In this document: positions 1-5,221 of the stretch, piece after piece
Numbering within the stretch: the stretch's first letter is position 1
How the letters are laid out: every line of letters begins with the position of its first letter
From: Rhodobacteraceae bacterium UBA1943
GTDB taxonomy: Bacteria; Pseudomonadota; Alphaproteobacteria; Rhodobacterales; Rhodobacteraceae
DNA: 5,907 nt
Reading direction: 5' to 3'
Assembly: GCA_002336845.1 (NCBI GenBank)
Contig: DDEX01000003.1
Span: 161 to 6,067, forward strand
Translations under genes and position numbers: made by a program
Notes under the pieces: generated by a model
What the model saw: the letters and a program-made list of their open reading frames with translations, nothing else
Database searches by the model: none
What the model was told of the DNA's origin: nothing

Positions 1-290
1 GAGACAGTTCGGTCCCTATCTGCCGTGGGTGCAGGAGACTTGAGAAGAGTTGACCCTAGTACGAGAGGACCGGGTTGAACGAACCACTGGTGGACCAGTT
101 GTCGTGCCAACGGCAGTGCTGGGTAGCTATGTTCGGACAGGATAACCGCTGAAGGCATCTAAGCGGGAAGCCCCCTTCAAAACTAGGTCTCCCTTGAGGG
201 CCGTGGAAGACCACCACGTCGATAGGCCGGAGATGTAAGTGCAGCAATGCATTCAGTTGACCGGTACTAATTGCCCGATTGGCTTGATCT
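1..290 (+). rRNA. rrl: 23S ribosomal RNA, 3' end (partial)
   Basis: This is the last ~290 nt of large-subunit rRNA, cut by the window start. The sarcin-ricin loop core AGTACGAGAGGACC is at 58-71, where elongation factors act on the ribosome. The conserved domain VI sequence follows, including GTTCGGACAGGATAACCGCT at about 131-150 and the terminal GACCGGTACTAATTGCCCGA. The 3' end is set at GGCTTGATCT (281-290), which by family analogy pairs with the 5' end of 23S in the mature terminal helix. The end could be off by a few bases. The sequence is typical of Rhodobacterales. Confidence 0.97.
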
Positions 291-360
291 GATCCAGAAA
301 CAGCAAGACCATATCAAAAGCACCATAAGTATCACTAGCTTGGAACAATCCCTGATGTTA

Positions 361-376
361 CGGCCCGAAAGGGCCG
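361..376 (+). other. GNRA-capped hairpin in the 23S-5S spacer
   Basis: CGGCCC-GAAA-GGGCCG is a perfect 6-bp stem closed by a GAAA tetraloop. It sits directly before the 12-bp stem that encloses 5S. It is probably a structural or RNase-recognition element of the precursor rRNA rather than a terminator, because no T tract follows and 5S and tRNA lie downstream. Confidence 0.6.
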
Positions 377-520
377 ATGGAGTTCATTCGGTTTGGTGGT
401 CATAGCGCTGGCTAAACACCCGATCCCATCCCGAACTCGGCCGTTAAGGGCCAACACGCCAATGGTACTGCGTCTCAAGACGTGGGAGAGTAGGTCACCG
501 CCAAACCTAATGAACTCCAT
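377..520 (+). other. Pre-5S processing stem (inverted repeat flanking 5S)
   Basis: ATGGAGTTCATT at 377-388 is the exact reverse complement of AATGAACTCCAT at 509-520. In the transcript the two arms stack on helix I of 5S, giving a stem of more than 20 bp around the mature RNA. This is the kind of double-stranded precursor that rRNA-processing ribonucleases cut. The pairing is seen directly; the processing role is inferred. Confidence 0.7.
390..507 (+). rRNA. rrf: 5S ribosomal RNA
   Basis: This is a complete 5S rRNA of about 118 nt, a component of the large ribosomal subunit. The terminal helix I is visible: GGTTTGGTGG (390-399) pairs with CCGCCAAACC (498-507) with one G-U pair. The conserved internal segments CCCGATCCCATCCCGAACTC and the GTGGGAGAGTAGGTC region are present. 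It lies about 100 nt after the 23S end in the same transcript. A further 12-bp inverted repeat (377-388 with 509-520) extends the closing stem. Confidence 0.96.
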
Positions 521-591
521 CCTCATCTACGATCTCAATACAAAACCCCTTCCAGTCACAAACCCGGAAGGGACGCCCAAAAGGCAAATGG

Positions 592-668
<77 letters not shown>

Positions 669-697
669 AAAAATCAAAACATATCAGTTACTTGCGC

Positions 698-718
698 AGC
701 GCTCTCCGGGGCGCTTTT
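698..718 (+). terminator. Rho-independent terminator of the rrn operon
   Basis: AGCGCTC (698-704) pairs with GGGCGCT (709-715), with one G-U pair, around a TCCG tetraloop, and is followed by TTTT (715-718). It lies 30 nt after tRNA-fMet and closes the 23S-5S-fMet transcript. Confidence 0.85.
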
Positions 719-843
719 AGCATTCGCCCGTTTACATCAACGCCACATCAACACCGCCACAGAAAAACCGCAACAGCACGCACACTACCGTATTCGACGT
801 AAGCGTCCGGTCTGACTGCCCTGCCGCGCGGTGAGCGTGGGAG

Positions 844-873
844 ATAGTGTCCGCTATAGATGGTGGACACTAT
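844..873 (+). promoter_or_regulatory. Hairpin over the tnpA start of the IS66 remnant
   Basis: ATAGTGTCC (844-852) is the perfect reverse complement of GGACACTAT (865-873), and a G-U pair extends the stem inward to a 10-nt loop. The probable GTG start codon of tnpA (847) lies inside the left arm. Such a hairpin would limit translation from transcripts reading in from outside, as known in some other insertion sequences. The pairing is certain; the function is inferred. Confidence 0.45.
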
Positions 874-1029
874 GGTGCGAGCGTGGCGCGTCGGACAAAG
901 CGGCTTTGGACGGACGAAGAGAAGCGGTCGATCTGCCTGCAGACGACGGCTCCTGGCGTTTCGGTTGCGCAGGTGGCGCGCCGTTATGCGGTGAACGCCA
1001 ACATGGTGTTCAAGTGGCTGCGCGATCCG
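847..1029 (+). pseudogene. tnpA: IS66-family TnpA (OrfA), N-terminal fragment
   Basis: About 61 codons of a small DNA-binding accessory protein of IS66-family transposition remain. The visible part has a basic start (RRTKRLWTDEEKRSI) and a helix-turn-helix of the IS3/IS911-like type (GVSVAQVARRYAVNANMVFKWLRDP), as is usual for IS66 OrfA. The GTG at 847 is chosen because GGGAGA lies just upstream; GTG at 883 is an alternative. Past residue ~61 the frame runs on to 1248 through antisense IS256 sequence, so residues 62-133 of the open frame are not TnpA. TnpB and TnpC of the element are absent. Confidence 0.75.
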
Positions 1030-1281
1030 AGCACGAGGAACCCGCACCGTCTCGGTGCCGAAAGTGCCGGTCAGCTGCCGATCACGGTGCCCGTGACGGT
1101 AGCCCCTGGCCCGCTCGTTGCCGCGGCCGTAACGAAGCCGACCAAGAAAGTCGGCAAGTTCCTCTTCGAACATGGCCTCAATGGTGGCTCGGACATTCGC
1201 CCGAAGGCGATCCTCGATCGGATCATACGCCCCTGCGTCGGGCAGTAGCGAAAAGGATGAGCTGTCGGTATTCTGCTTCAT
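1024..1281 (-). pseudogene. IS256-family (mutator-type) transposase, N-terminal fragment
   Basis: The first ~86 residues of an IS256/mutator-type DDE transposase of about 400 residues remain. Recognisable segments are DPIEDRLRANVRATIEAMFE, EELADFLGRLRYGRG, then YRHGHRDRQLTGTFGTE and VRVPRARI. These are the N-terminal region that binds the inverted repeats. The whole DDE catalytic domain is missing. The ATG at 1281 is preceded by AGGGAGA at a good distance. Beyond RARI the minus-strand frame runs on to 748 but reads antisense IS66 sequence and is meaningless. Confidence 0.85.
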
Positions 1282-1386
1282 GGCGTGATCTCCCTGGCGG
1301 TTGCCGCCGCCGGTTGGGTGGGTGTCAGTTCACCCGGAGATTACGCCGCCGTCCAATTTCCACCACTTCCGAGACACGACCGGGCC
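1024..1386 (-). mobile_element. IS256-family insertion sequence, 5'-end remnant (copy A)
   Basis: Read on the minus strand, the element begins near 1386 with GGCCCGGTCGTGTCTCGGAA and continues GTGGTGGAAATTGGACGGCG. The end of the other IS256 remnant at 4295 reads GGTCCGGTCGTGTCGCGAAT then GTGGTGGAAATTG, so the two form a matching pair of terminal inverted repeats of about 35 bp. The leader and the first 86 codons of transposase follow. The element is lost beyond ~1024, where it joins the IS66 remnant. It inserted into a CodA-like amidohydrolase gene, whose coding sequence starts right at the IS end. Confidence 0.85.
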
Positions 1387-1931
1387 GCGTGGTGTTGAGC
1401 CACTGTTCCGTGCTTAGCGCCGTGCCGCGTGAGGACTTTCTTCCGATCCTGGATCAGATTTTGGCGATGGATCTTGGCGTTGTAACCTTGCCTGCCGCGA
1501 ACCTGTATCTGCAAGGCCGCGACGCTGACGTTCTGCCGCCACGCGGCCTGACGCGCGTTGCCGAGATGGTTCGAGCTGGCGTGGCCATTGCCACTGCATC
1601 GGACAATATCGAAGACCCGTTTGTTCCCACTGGCACAGGCGACCTGCTGGAGATCGCCCGCTGGACCGTTCTCACCGGTCATCTGAAGGGCGACGAGCTG
1701 CCCTTGGCATGGCGCATGGTGTCCGAGACCCCGGCCAGACTGATGGGATTGTCGGACGTCGGGCTTCGAGTGGGCGCACGCGCCGATCTTCTGATCGCCG
1801 AGGCGCCCGATATTTCTTCGCTGGTCGCAGGGGGCACAGGGCATCTGCGTGTGCTTTCGGCTGGGCGACAGGTGTCAGAGCGTCTCGTTCGTTCGCAGAC
1901 AGACATGCCACGAGTGCTGGGCATCGCCTGA
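1387..1931 (+). pseudogene. CodA-like amidohydrolase, C-terminal fragment broken by IS256
   Basis: The remaining ~181 codons match the C-terminal half of cytosine deaminase-type amidohydrolases (metal-dependent TIM barrels that deaminate or hydrolyse cyclic amides). Recognisable are VVLSHCS, whose His fits the E. coli CodA His246 position; NLYLQGRDADVLPPRGLTRV; and the SDNIEDPF segment, whose first Asp fits the metal-binding Asp313. The protein ends with a composite-domain strand (GLRVGARADLLIAEAP) and a TGA stop at 1929-1931. The N-terminal HxH metal site and the middle His/Glu are absent, so the product cannot be active. Coding similarity begins exactly where the IS256 inverted repeat ends (1386), so the insertion destroyed the gene. 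The open frame reaching back to 831 is IS sequence in a chance frame. The exact substrate class is not determinable. Confidence 0.8.
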
Positions 1932-2140
1932 TGAGATGCAGGAGTGGTGGCGTCAGGTGGTTGCCATGTGACACTGGCGCGACCCATCCAATATCGTCGG
2001 CCAGACAAGTATAGGCCACGCTGCGGATCACATCGGATACAATGGCGTCAGACTATGGCTTCCGCAGTCGAATTCGGCAGGCATCTGGCGCGCAGGGATC
2101 GGCGAGCCATCCAGGTGCCCAGTCCCAGCACTCGATGGCT
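1932..2140. other. Unassigned stretch between amidohydrolase remnant and IS3-like end
   Basis: About 210 bp separate the stop of the amidohydrolase fragment from the IS3-like left end. Open frames cross it on both strands but none has a convincing start with a ribosome site or a recognisable motif. I see no hairpin with a T tract. It may be the original downstream flank of the amidohydrolase gene. Confidence 0.4.
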
Positions 2141-2280
2141 TGGATTTGCCCGGAAAATGTGGAGAGCACCAACTGAGGAACCAAGAGGTGTTCTATGGGA
2201 AACGGCAACAGACCGACGCCTGAGTTTCGGGATGGGACTGCGCGGCTGGCACGGACGAGCGCGAGGACGCGGTAAAGGTG
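2141..2280 (+). mobile_element. IS3-like insertion sequence, decayed left-end fragment
   Basis: TGGATTTGCCCGGAAAATGTGGAGAG from 2141 resembles the TGAACCG..CCCGG..TGTGGAGA ends of IS3-family elements. A gene start follows: AGAGGTG before ATG at 2195, opening MGNGNRPTPEFRDGTARLAR, which resembles the PEFR-x(3-5)-VRLAL opening of IS3-type OrfA. It hits a stop at 2273-2275 after 26 codons, and clear similarity ends there. The right boundary is uncertain. The assignment comes from motif memory only. Confidence 0.5.
2195..2275 (+). pseudogene. IS3-type OrfA, 26-codon remnant
   Basis: A small frame starts at ATG 2195 with a good Shine-Dalgarno (AAGAGGTG, 4 nt upstream) and ends at TAA 2273-2275. 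The basic opening with PTPEFRDG looks like the first helix of an IS3-family OrfA helix-turn-helix protein. Substitutions at normally conserved positions (GTARLAR where EAVRLAL is usual) and the early stop indicate decay. It has no likely function. Confidence 0.45.
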
Positions 2281-2283
2281 CAG

Positions 2284-2326
2284 GCAGCGTCATGTCAGGC
2301 TGCGGGGGGGGCGTTACCGCCCCTTG
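2284..2326 (-). terminator. Possible terminator or 3'-end hairpins of the oleate hydratase gene
   Basis: On the minus strand GGGGCG-GTAA-CGCCCC folds with the TAA stop codon in its loop (plus-strand arms at about 2308-2313 and 2318-2323), within a run of eight G (plus strand 2304-2311). A second stem, GCAGC with GCTGC (2284-2288 and 2299-2303), follows. There is no T tract, so classical intrinsic termination is doubtful, but strong 3' structure that protects the message is plausible. Confidence 0.35.
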
Positions 2327-4278
2327 AGAAGTTTGAACTCGTCGCGGATCTTTTGCAGCCATCCCCCGATCAATGCGGGCGCCTGTCCCACGTTGCCAAA
2401 GATGGTCTTCAACTCGGCTTCGGCGGCCTCACGCGTGCCCTGATTGCGGTCTGGCAGCGGCGGCAGAATATGGGCGTAGTATGTCTTGCCCAGCAACCGA
2501 TGCAGCAGACGCTCACCGGGGAAAGGCTCGTTGTTATTGACGGTGCGGGCCGCCTTCAGCAACGTGCGGATGTCATACTGGACGGGGCTGACATCGGGCA
2601 CCTGCTTGCGCAGGCCCAGAAGCGAATAGACTGCCACCCGCGCCGTGCGGATCGAGCTGTCCATCGTGAAGACGATGTCGTTTGCTGTTTCGACGAACTG
2701 ACCGACCAGACCAAGGTTGGTTGAGCCTGCGGGGACGACATGCGGGCGGTCGCCCGCCGCGCGCGGCATGAACATCGAGGTGATGTAAGGCATCAAGGCC
2801 AGCCTGACCTTGGTGTTGGCTGCGACCGCATCGAACTGATCCTCGGGGATGCCCAAGTGATGGCACAGCTCCTGCAGGATCTCGCGGCCGGTGCATTCAG
2901 GCATGGTCTTGGCGACGCGGTTGCCGGCCTTGTCCATCAAGAGGCCATAGACCCACAGCACCAGCGTATCGCCGGGTTGACCGGGGAAGTGAGGCTGCCG
3001 GTTGCAGGTCACGCTCATGACCCAGTTCGAGTCGGTGAAGGTGATGATGCCGCCCGTCACCGTCTTGCCCGAATAGGGGTCGTTGATCGACAACTCGCGC
3101 AGCCGCTCGACCAGGGGTGAGGGTTTGCAGGTCAGCGTCGCCGATTCCCACATCGACTTGTCGACATTGCCATAGAATTTCTGCGGTTTTCCAAAGACTG
3201 GCGATTTGGCGGCAAGGTTCTTCCACAACGCCCAGTCGCTGTCCGGGCCGGGATCGGCACGGCCGCGATCCAAGACCGGCGCGTTATCCATATCGCCGTA
3301 AGCCGTGCCTTCGGTCATCGACCCGGTCAGCGCGATCACGATATCGGTGTCCCTGACCGCGATACGCTCATCGGCGCCGTTCACTTTTGCCAAAATGCCG
3401 GTCACCGTGCGCTTGTCACCGTCTTCGGACATTTCCAGATCATAGACGCGTGTCCCGAACTGGACTTGCACGCCGTGCTTTTTCAGATGCTCGACCAGCG
3501 GTTTGACGAAGGTGTCGTGCTGATTGTATTTCGGGAAGACCAGACAGGACATGTCGGCAAAACCGTCGATCGAGTCCAGAAAGCGATGGATATACAGCTT
3601 CATTTCCAAGGCGCTCTGCCAATTCTCGAATGCGAACATCGAGCGCCAGAGAAACCAGAAATTGGTCTGCAGAAAATCTTTGCTGAAATACTGCTCAATG
3701 GTCAGGTCATCCAGATCCTCTTTGCGTTTCAGCATCAGCCGGATCAGTTCCCATTGCTGGGACCGGGTCAAGCCAAAGGTCGAGAAATCCTTGACCTCGC
3801 CCTGCTTGTGCATCAGGCGCGATTTGGACCAGTTGGAATCGTTGTCGTTGAGCAGGCGATATTCATCCAGAACGCTGTAACCCTCGGGCAGTTCCAGTGC
3901 TTGCACGTCCTGAAACATGTCCCACAGATTGTCGTAATTGAAATTCATTTCGCGGCCGCCACGGATGATATAGCCATCCTCGGCATTTCCAGCACCATCA
4001 AGTGACCCGCCCGTCACGTCCAGCGCATCCAGAACGGTAATGTCCTGACCCTTCATGCCGCCGTCGCGGATCATGTAGAAAGCAGCCGCAAGGCCGGCGA
4101 TACCGCTGCCCACGATCCACGCCTTGCGACCCTCGACCTGATTGCCCGGATAAGGGCGATTGCGCATGTAGGCGCCCATCATGTCGGGAATGGGCATGGT
4201 ATTGGCAGGATTGTTCGACCAGTAGCCTGCGGTGGTATCGTTTTCGACCTTGAAGGGCTTTTGTGTTTCGTCGCTCAA
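2314..4278 (-). CDS. ohyA: Oleate hydratase (FAD-dependent fatty acid double-bond hydratase, MCRA family)
   Basis: The enzyme adds water across the cis-9 double bond of oleate and related unsaturated fatty acids to give 10-hydroxy fatty acids; FAD is needed structurally. Counting from the TTG start (654 aa, close to the family's ~580-650), the Rossmann motif VGSGIAGLAAAF is at 56-67. RGGREM has Glu110, the expected water-activating residue, and EMKLYIHRF has Tyr229, the expected proton donor. Thr424 and Asn426 (SVTCN) fit the carboxylate-binding pair. All four keep a constant 12-residue offset from Glu122, Tyr241, Thr436 and Asn438 of the Elizabethkingia enzyme (numbers from memory). No signal peptide or membrane helix is seen, so it is cytosolic or peripheral. 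TTG 4278 is chosen because AGGAG lies 7 nt upstream; the in-frame ATG at 4356 lies inside IS256 DNA. No partner genes are adjacent. Intact and probably functional; true substrate range is unknown. Confidence 0.96.
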   Translation of the reverse strand: MSDETQKPFKVENDTTAGYWSNNPANTMPIPDMMGAYMRNRPYPGNQVEGRKAWIVGSGIAGLAAAFYMIRDGGMKGQDITVLDALDVTGGSLDGAGNAEDGYIIRGGREMNFNYDNLWDMFQDVQALELPEGYSVLDEYRLLNDNDSNWSKSRLMHKQGEVKDFSTFGLTRSQQWELIRLMLKRKEDLDDLTIEQYFSKDFLQTNFWFLWRSMFAFENWQSALEMKLYIHRFLDSIDGFADMSCLVFPKYNQHDTFVKPLVEHLKKHGVQVQFGTRVYDLEMSEDGDKRTVTGILAKVNGADERIAVRDTDIVIALTGSMTEGTAYGDMDNAPVLDRGRADPGPDSDWALWKNLAAKSPVFGKPQKFYGNVDKSMWESATLTCKPSPLVERLRELSINDPYSGKTVTGGIITFTDSNWVMSVTCNRQPHFPGQPGDTLVLWVYGLLMDKAGNRVAKTMPECTGREILQELCHHLGIPEDQFDAVAANTKVRLALMPYITSMFMPRAAGDRPHVVPAGSTNLGLVGQFVETANDIVFTMDSSIRTARVAVYSLLGLRKQVPDVSPVQYDIRTLLKAARTVNNNEPFPGERLLHRLLGKTYYAHILPPLPDRNQGTREAAEAELKTIFGNVGQAPALIGGWLQKIRDEFKLLKGR

Positions 4279-4285
4279 TTGCTTT

Positions 4286-4290
4286 CTCCT
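4286..4290 (-). promoter_or_regulatory. Shine-Dalgarno site that sets the ohyA start
   Basis: The minus strand reads AGGAG-AAAGCAA-TTG: a consensus ribosome site 7 nt before TTG 4278. The IS256 terminus ends about 4 bp upstream of it (4295), so the leader and any promoter must lie within or beyond the IS sequence. This supports TTG over the ATG at 4356. Confidence 0.75.
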
Positions 4291-4294
4291 GTAG

Positions 4295-4506
4295 GGTCCG
4301 GTCGTGTCGCGAATGTGGTGGAAATTGCCGAGCAGCGGGCTCCGGGCATGTGACATTGGCTCCAGTCAGGCCGCGAGGTCAAGGGACATCGGCACGAGAG
4401 GCTGAGAAAGGGTTTCCCAGCCATCGACCTTTCGCATCTGGATCTGCCCTGACGCCAAGAGCGCCCAGAGCAGCATCGGCACGGTCTCGGCGCAGGGCAG
4501 CACGGT
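4295..4506 (-). mobile_element. IS256-family insertion sequence, 3'-end remnant (copy B)
   Basis: From 4295 the plus strand reads GGTCCGGTCGTGTCGCGAAT then GTGGTGGAAATTG (4315-4327), matching the inverted repeat of copy A at 1354-1386. Inside it lies the C-terminal end of an IS256 transposase on the minus strand. The element stops near 4506, where mcrC sequence begins, so its 5' half is gone. It lies in the same orientation as copy A, with its intact end facing copy A's intact end across the ohyA region. Its terminus also forms the immediate upstream flank of ohyA. Confidence 0.82.
4366..4506 (-). pseudogene. IS256-family transposase, C-terminal fragment
   Basis: The last 46 residues of an IS256 (mutator-type) transposase remain: TVLPCAETVPMLLWALLASG then QIQMRKVDGWETLSQPL, ending DLAA with TGA at 4366-4368. 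This is the tail found after the catalytic Glu helix in the alphaproteobacterial IS256 group that also fits the N-terminal fragment at 1024-1281. The fragments do not overlap, so whether the two copies belong to the same IS species cannot be tested directly from protein. The minus-strand frame continues to 5259 through antisense mcrC and is spurious there. Confidence 0.8.
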
Positions 4507-5024
4507 CAGGGCAGGGAGCGGCACTGCTGTTCGAGATGAATGCCCTGTTCGAGGAATACATAGGCCGTCTGGTAGCGCGGGCGCTGGCAGGGTCCGAATT
4601 CCGCGTGACCCTGCAGGGTGGCCGCCTGTTCTGTCTGACGTCGCTTGATGATAATCGGGCGGTGTTTCAGACCAAGCCCGACATCCTGATCTGGCGCGCT
4701 GGTCAGGTCGCCCATGTGATCGACACCAAGTGGAAACGCATTTCCGACCGGATCGACGATCCGAAACAGGGGGTCTCCCAGGCGGACGTCTATCAGATGA
4801 TGGCCTATGCCCACCTCTACAAGGCCCCGCGGCTGACGCTGCTTTATCCCCACCATGCGGGACTGGGTGACGAAGAAGGGATCCGCGCGCGGTTCCGGGT
4901 GACGGGTCAGGAAACACTGCTGGAAACGGCGAGCTTCGACATCTCCACTGGCGCCGACCTTTTGGATCGCGTTCGTGGCCGGATCCTGACTGGCATCGAA
5001 GAAATGTCGCCCGCACTGCCGTGA
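4507..5024 (+). pseudogene. mcrC: McrC-like restriction endonuclease subunit, C-terminal nuclease half
   Basis: McrC is the nuclease subunit of the McrBC system, which cuts modified DNA when driven by the McrB GTPase. About 172 codons survive. Counting from the junction: ALLFEMNALFEEYIGRL (6-22) is the family's signature; TKPDILI carries Asp59; VIDTKWKRI carries Asp73 and Lys75. Together these form the PD-(D/E)XK active site, with spacing near that of E. coli McrC Asp244/Asp257/Lys259. QADVYQMMAYAHLY follows. The N-terminal half that contacts McrB is replaced by IS256 DNA, and no mcrB is in the window. ATG 4536 could start a 162-residue product but has no obvious ribosome site. The open frame extends back to 4263 only as antisense IS256 and ohyA sequence. 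Judged a broken gene. Confidence 0.85.
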
Positions 5025-5221
5025 TGGCGAAGGGCACGCCCTGGCAGGTGCACAACTGTGCCCATCGGCGGGCGCGACAGATGAGGCCCCGCCGTGCCAC
5101 CATGTCCCTGCAGCGAATCCCCTGCGGCTCTTTGACCTTGTGAAGCTGTGAACCGGGCCGGGCGCTGCCTTGCGGTCGAGGCGCCCTGCGCTTCCCGCGG
5201 GGACACCACCCGGCCCGGCTT
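5025..5221. other. Spacer between mcrC remnant and phage lysis-like genes
   Basis: About 200 bp hold no convincing gene. A 39-codon frame starts with an ATG overlapping the mcrC stop (5024) but has no recognisable motif. CGGCGGG (5066-5072) can pair with CCCGCCG (5088-5094). A larger GC-rich inverted repeat at 5153-5218 is listed separately. Convergent transcripts of mcrC (+) and the phage genes (-) would end here. Confidence 0.5.
5153..5218. repeat. GC-rich inverted repeat downstream of the lysis-like genes
   Basis: CCGGGCCGGG (5153-5162) is the perfect reverse complement of CCCGGCCCGG (5209-5218), 46 nt apart. A nested or competing pair, GGGCGC (5160-5165) with GCGCCC (5181-5186), lies inside. 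It begins 4 bp after the last minus-strand stop codon (5222). It may terminate the phage transcript, although only weak T content follows, or may be a boundary structure. Confidence 0.5.

Larger units (their letters stand above)
799..1029 (+). mobile_element. IS66-family insertion sequence, left-end remnant
   Basis: The element appears to start at GTAAGCGTCCGGTCTGACTG (799-818), which fits the GTAAGCG-type terminal inverted repeat of IS66-family elements. It continues through the 5' part of a TnpA-like gene and stops abruptly near 1024-1030, where sequence of an oppositely oriented IS256-family element begins. The rest of the IS66 element is missing, so this copy cannot transpose by itself. 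The family call rests on the terminal sequence together with the TnpA-type helix-turn-helix protein. Confidence 0.75.

Noticed and set aside
56..526. Several 60-70-residue open frames over the rRNA genes on both strands
   Set aside because: They lie within 23S and 5S rRNA and their spacer and have no protein similarity I recognise.
831..1931. A 366-codon plus-strand frame that looks like one long gene
   Set aside because: Its first ~185 codons read IS66 and antisense IS256 DNA in a frame other than that of TnpA; only the part from about 1387 is amidohydrolase.
1944..2327. 127-codon plus-strand and 104-codon minus-strand frames in 1944-2362
   Set aside because: Neither has a good start or any recognised domain, and both cross the IS3-like boundary and the ohyA 3' end.
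2278..4005. Plus-strand open frames of 79-179 codons opposite ohyA
   Set aside because: They are antisense shadows of a clearly coding minus-strand gene with full motif conservation.
4263..4506. N-terminal 81 codons of the long frame leading into mcrC
   Set aside because: They are antisense to the ohyA start and the IS256 transposase tail, are rich in Arg/Ala/Ser, and do not resemble McrC.
5024..5143. 39-codon frame starting MAKGTPWQV whose ATG overlaps the mcrC stop
   Set aside because: The overlap suggests coupling, but there is no motif, the composition is Arg-rich, and the upstream gene is itself broken.
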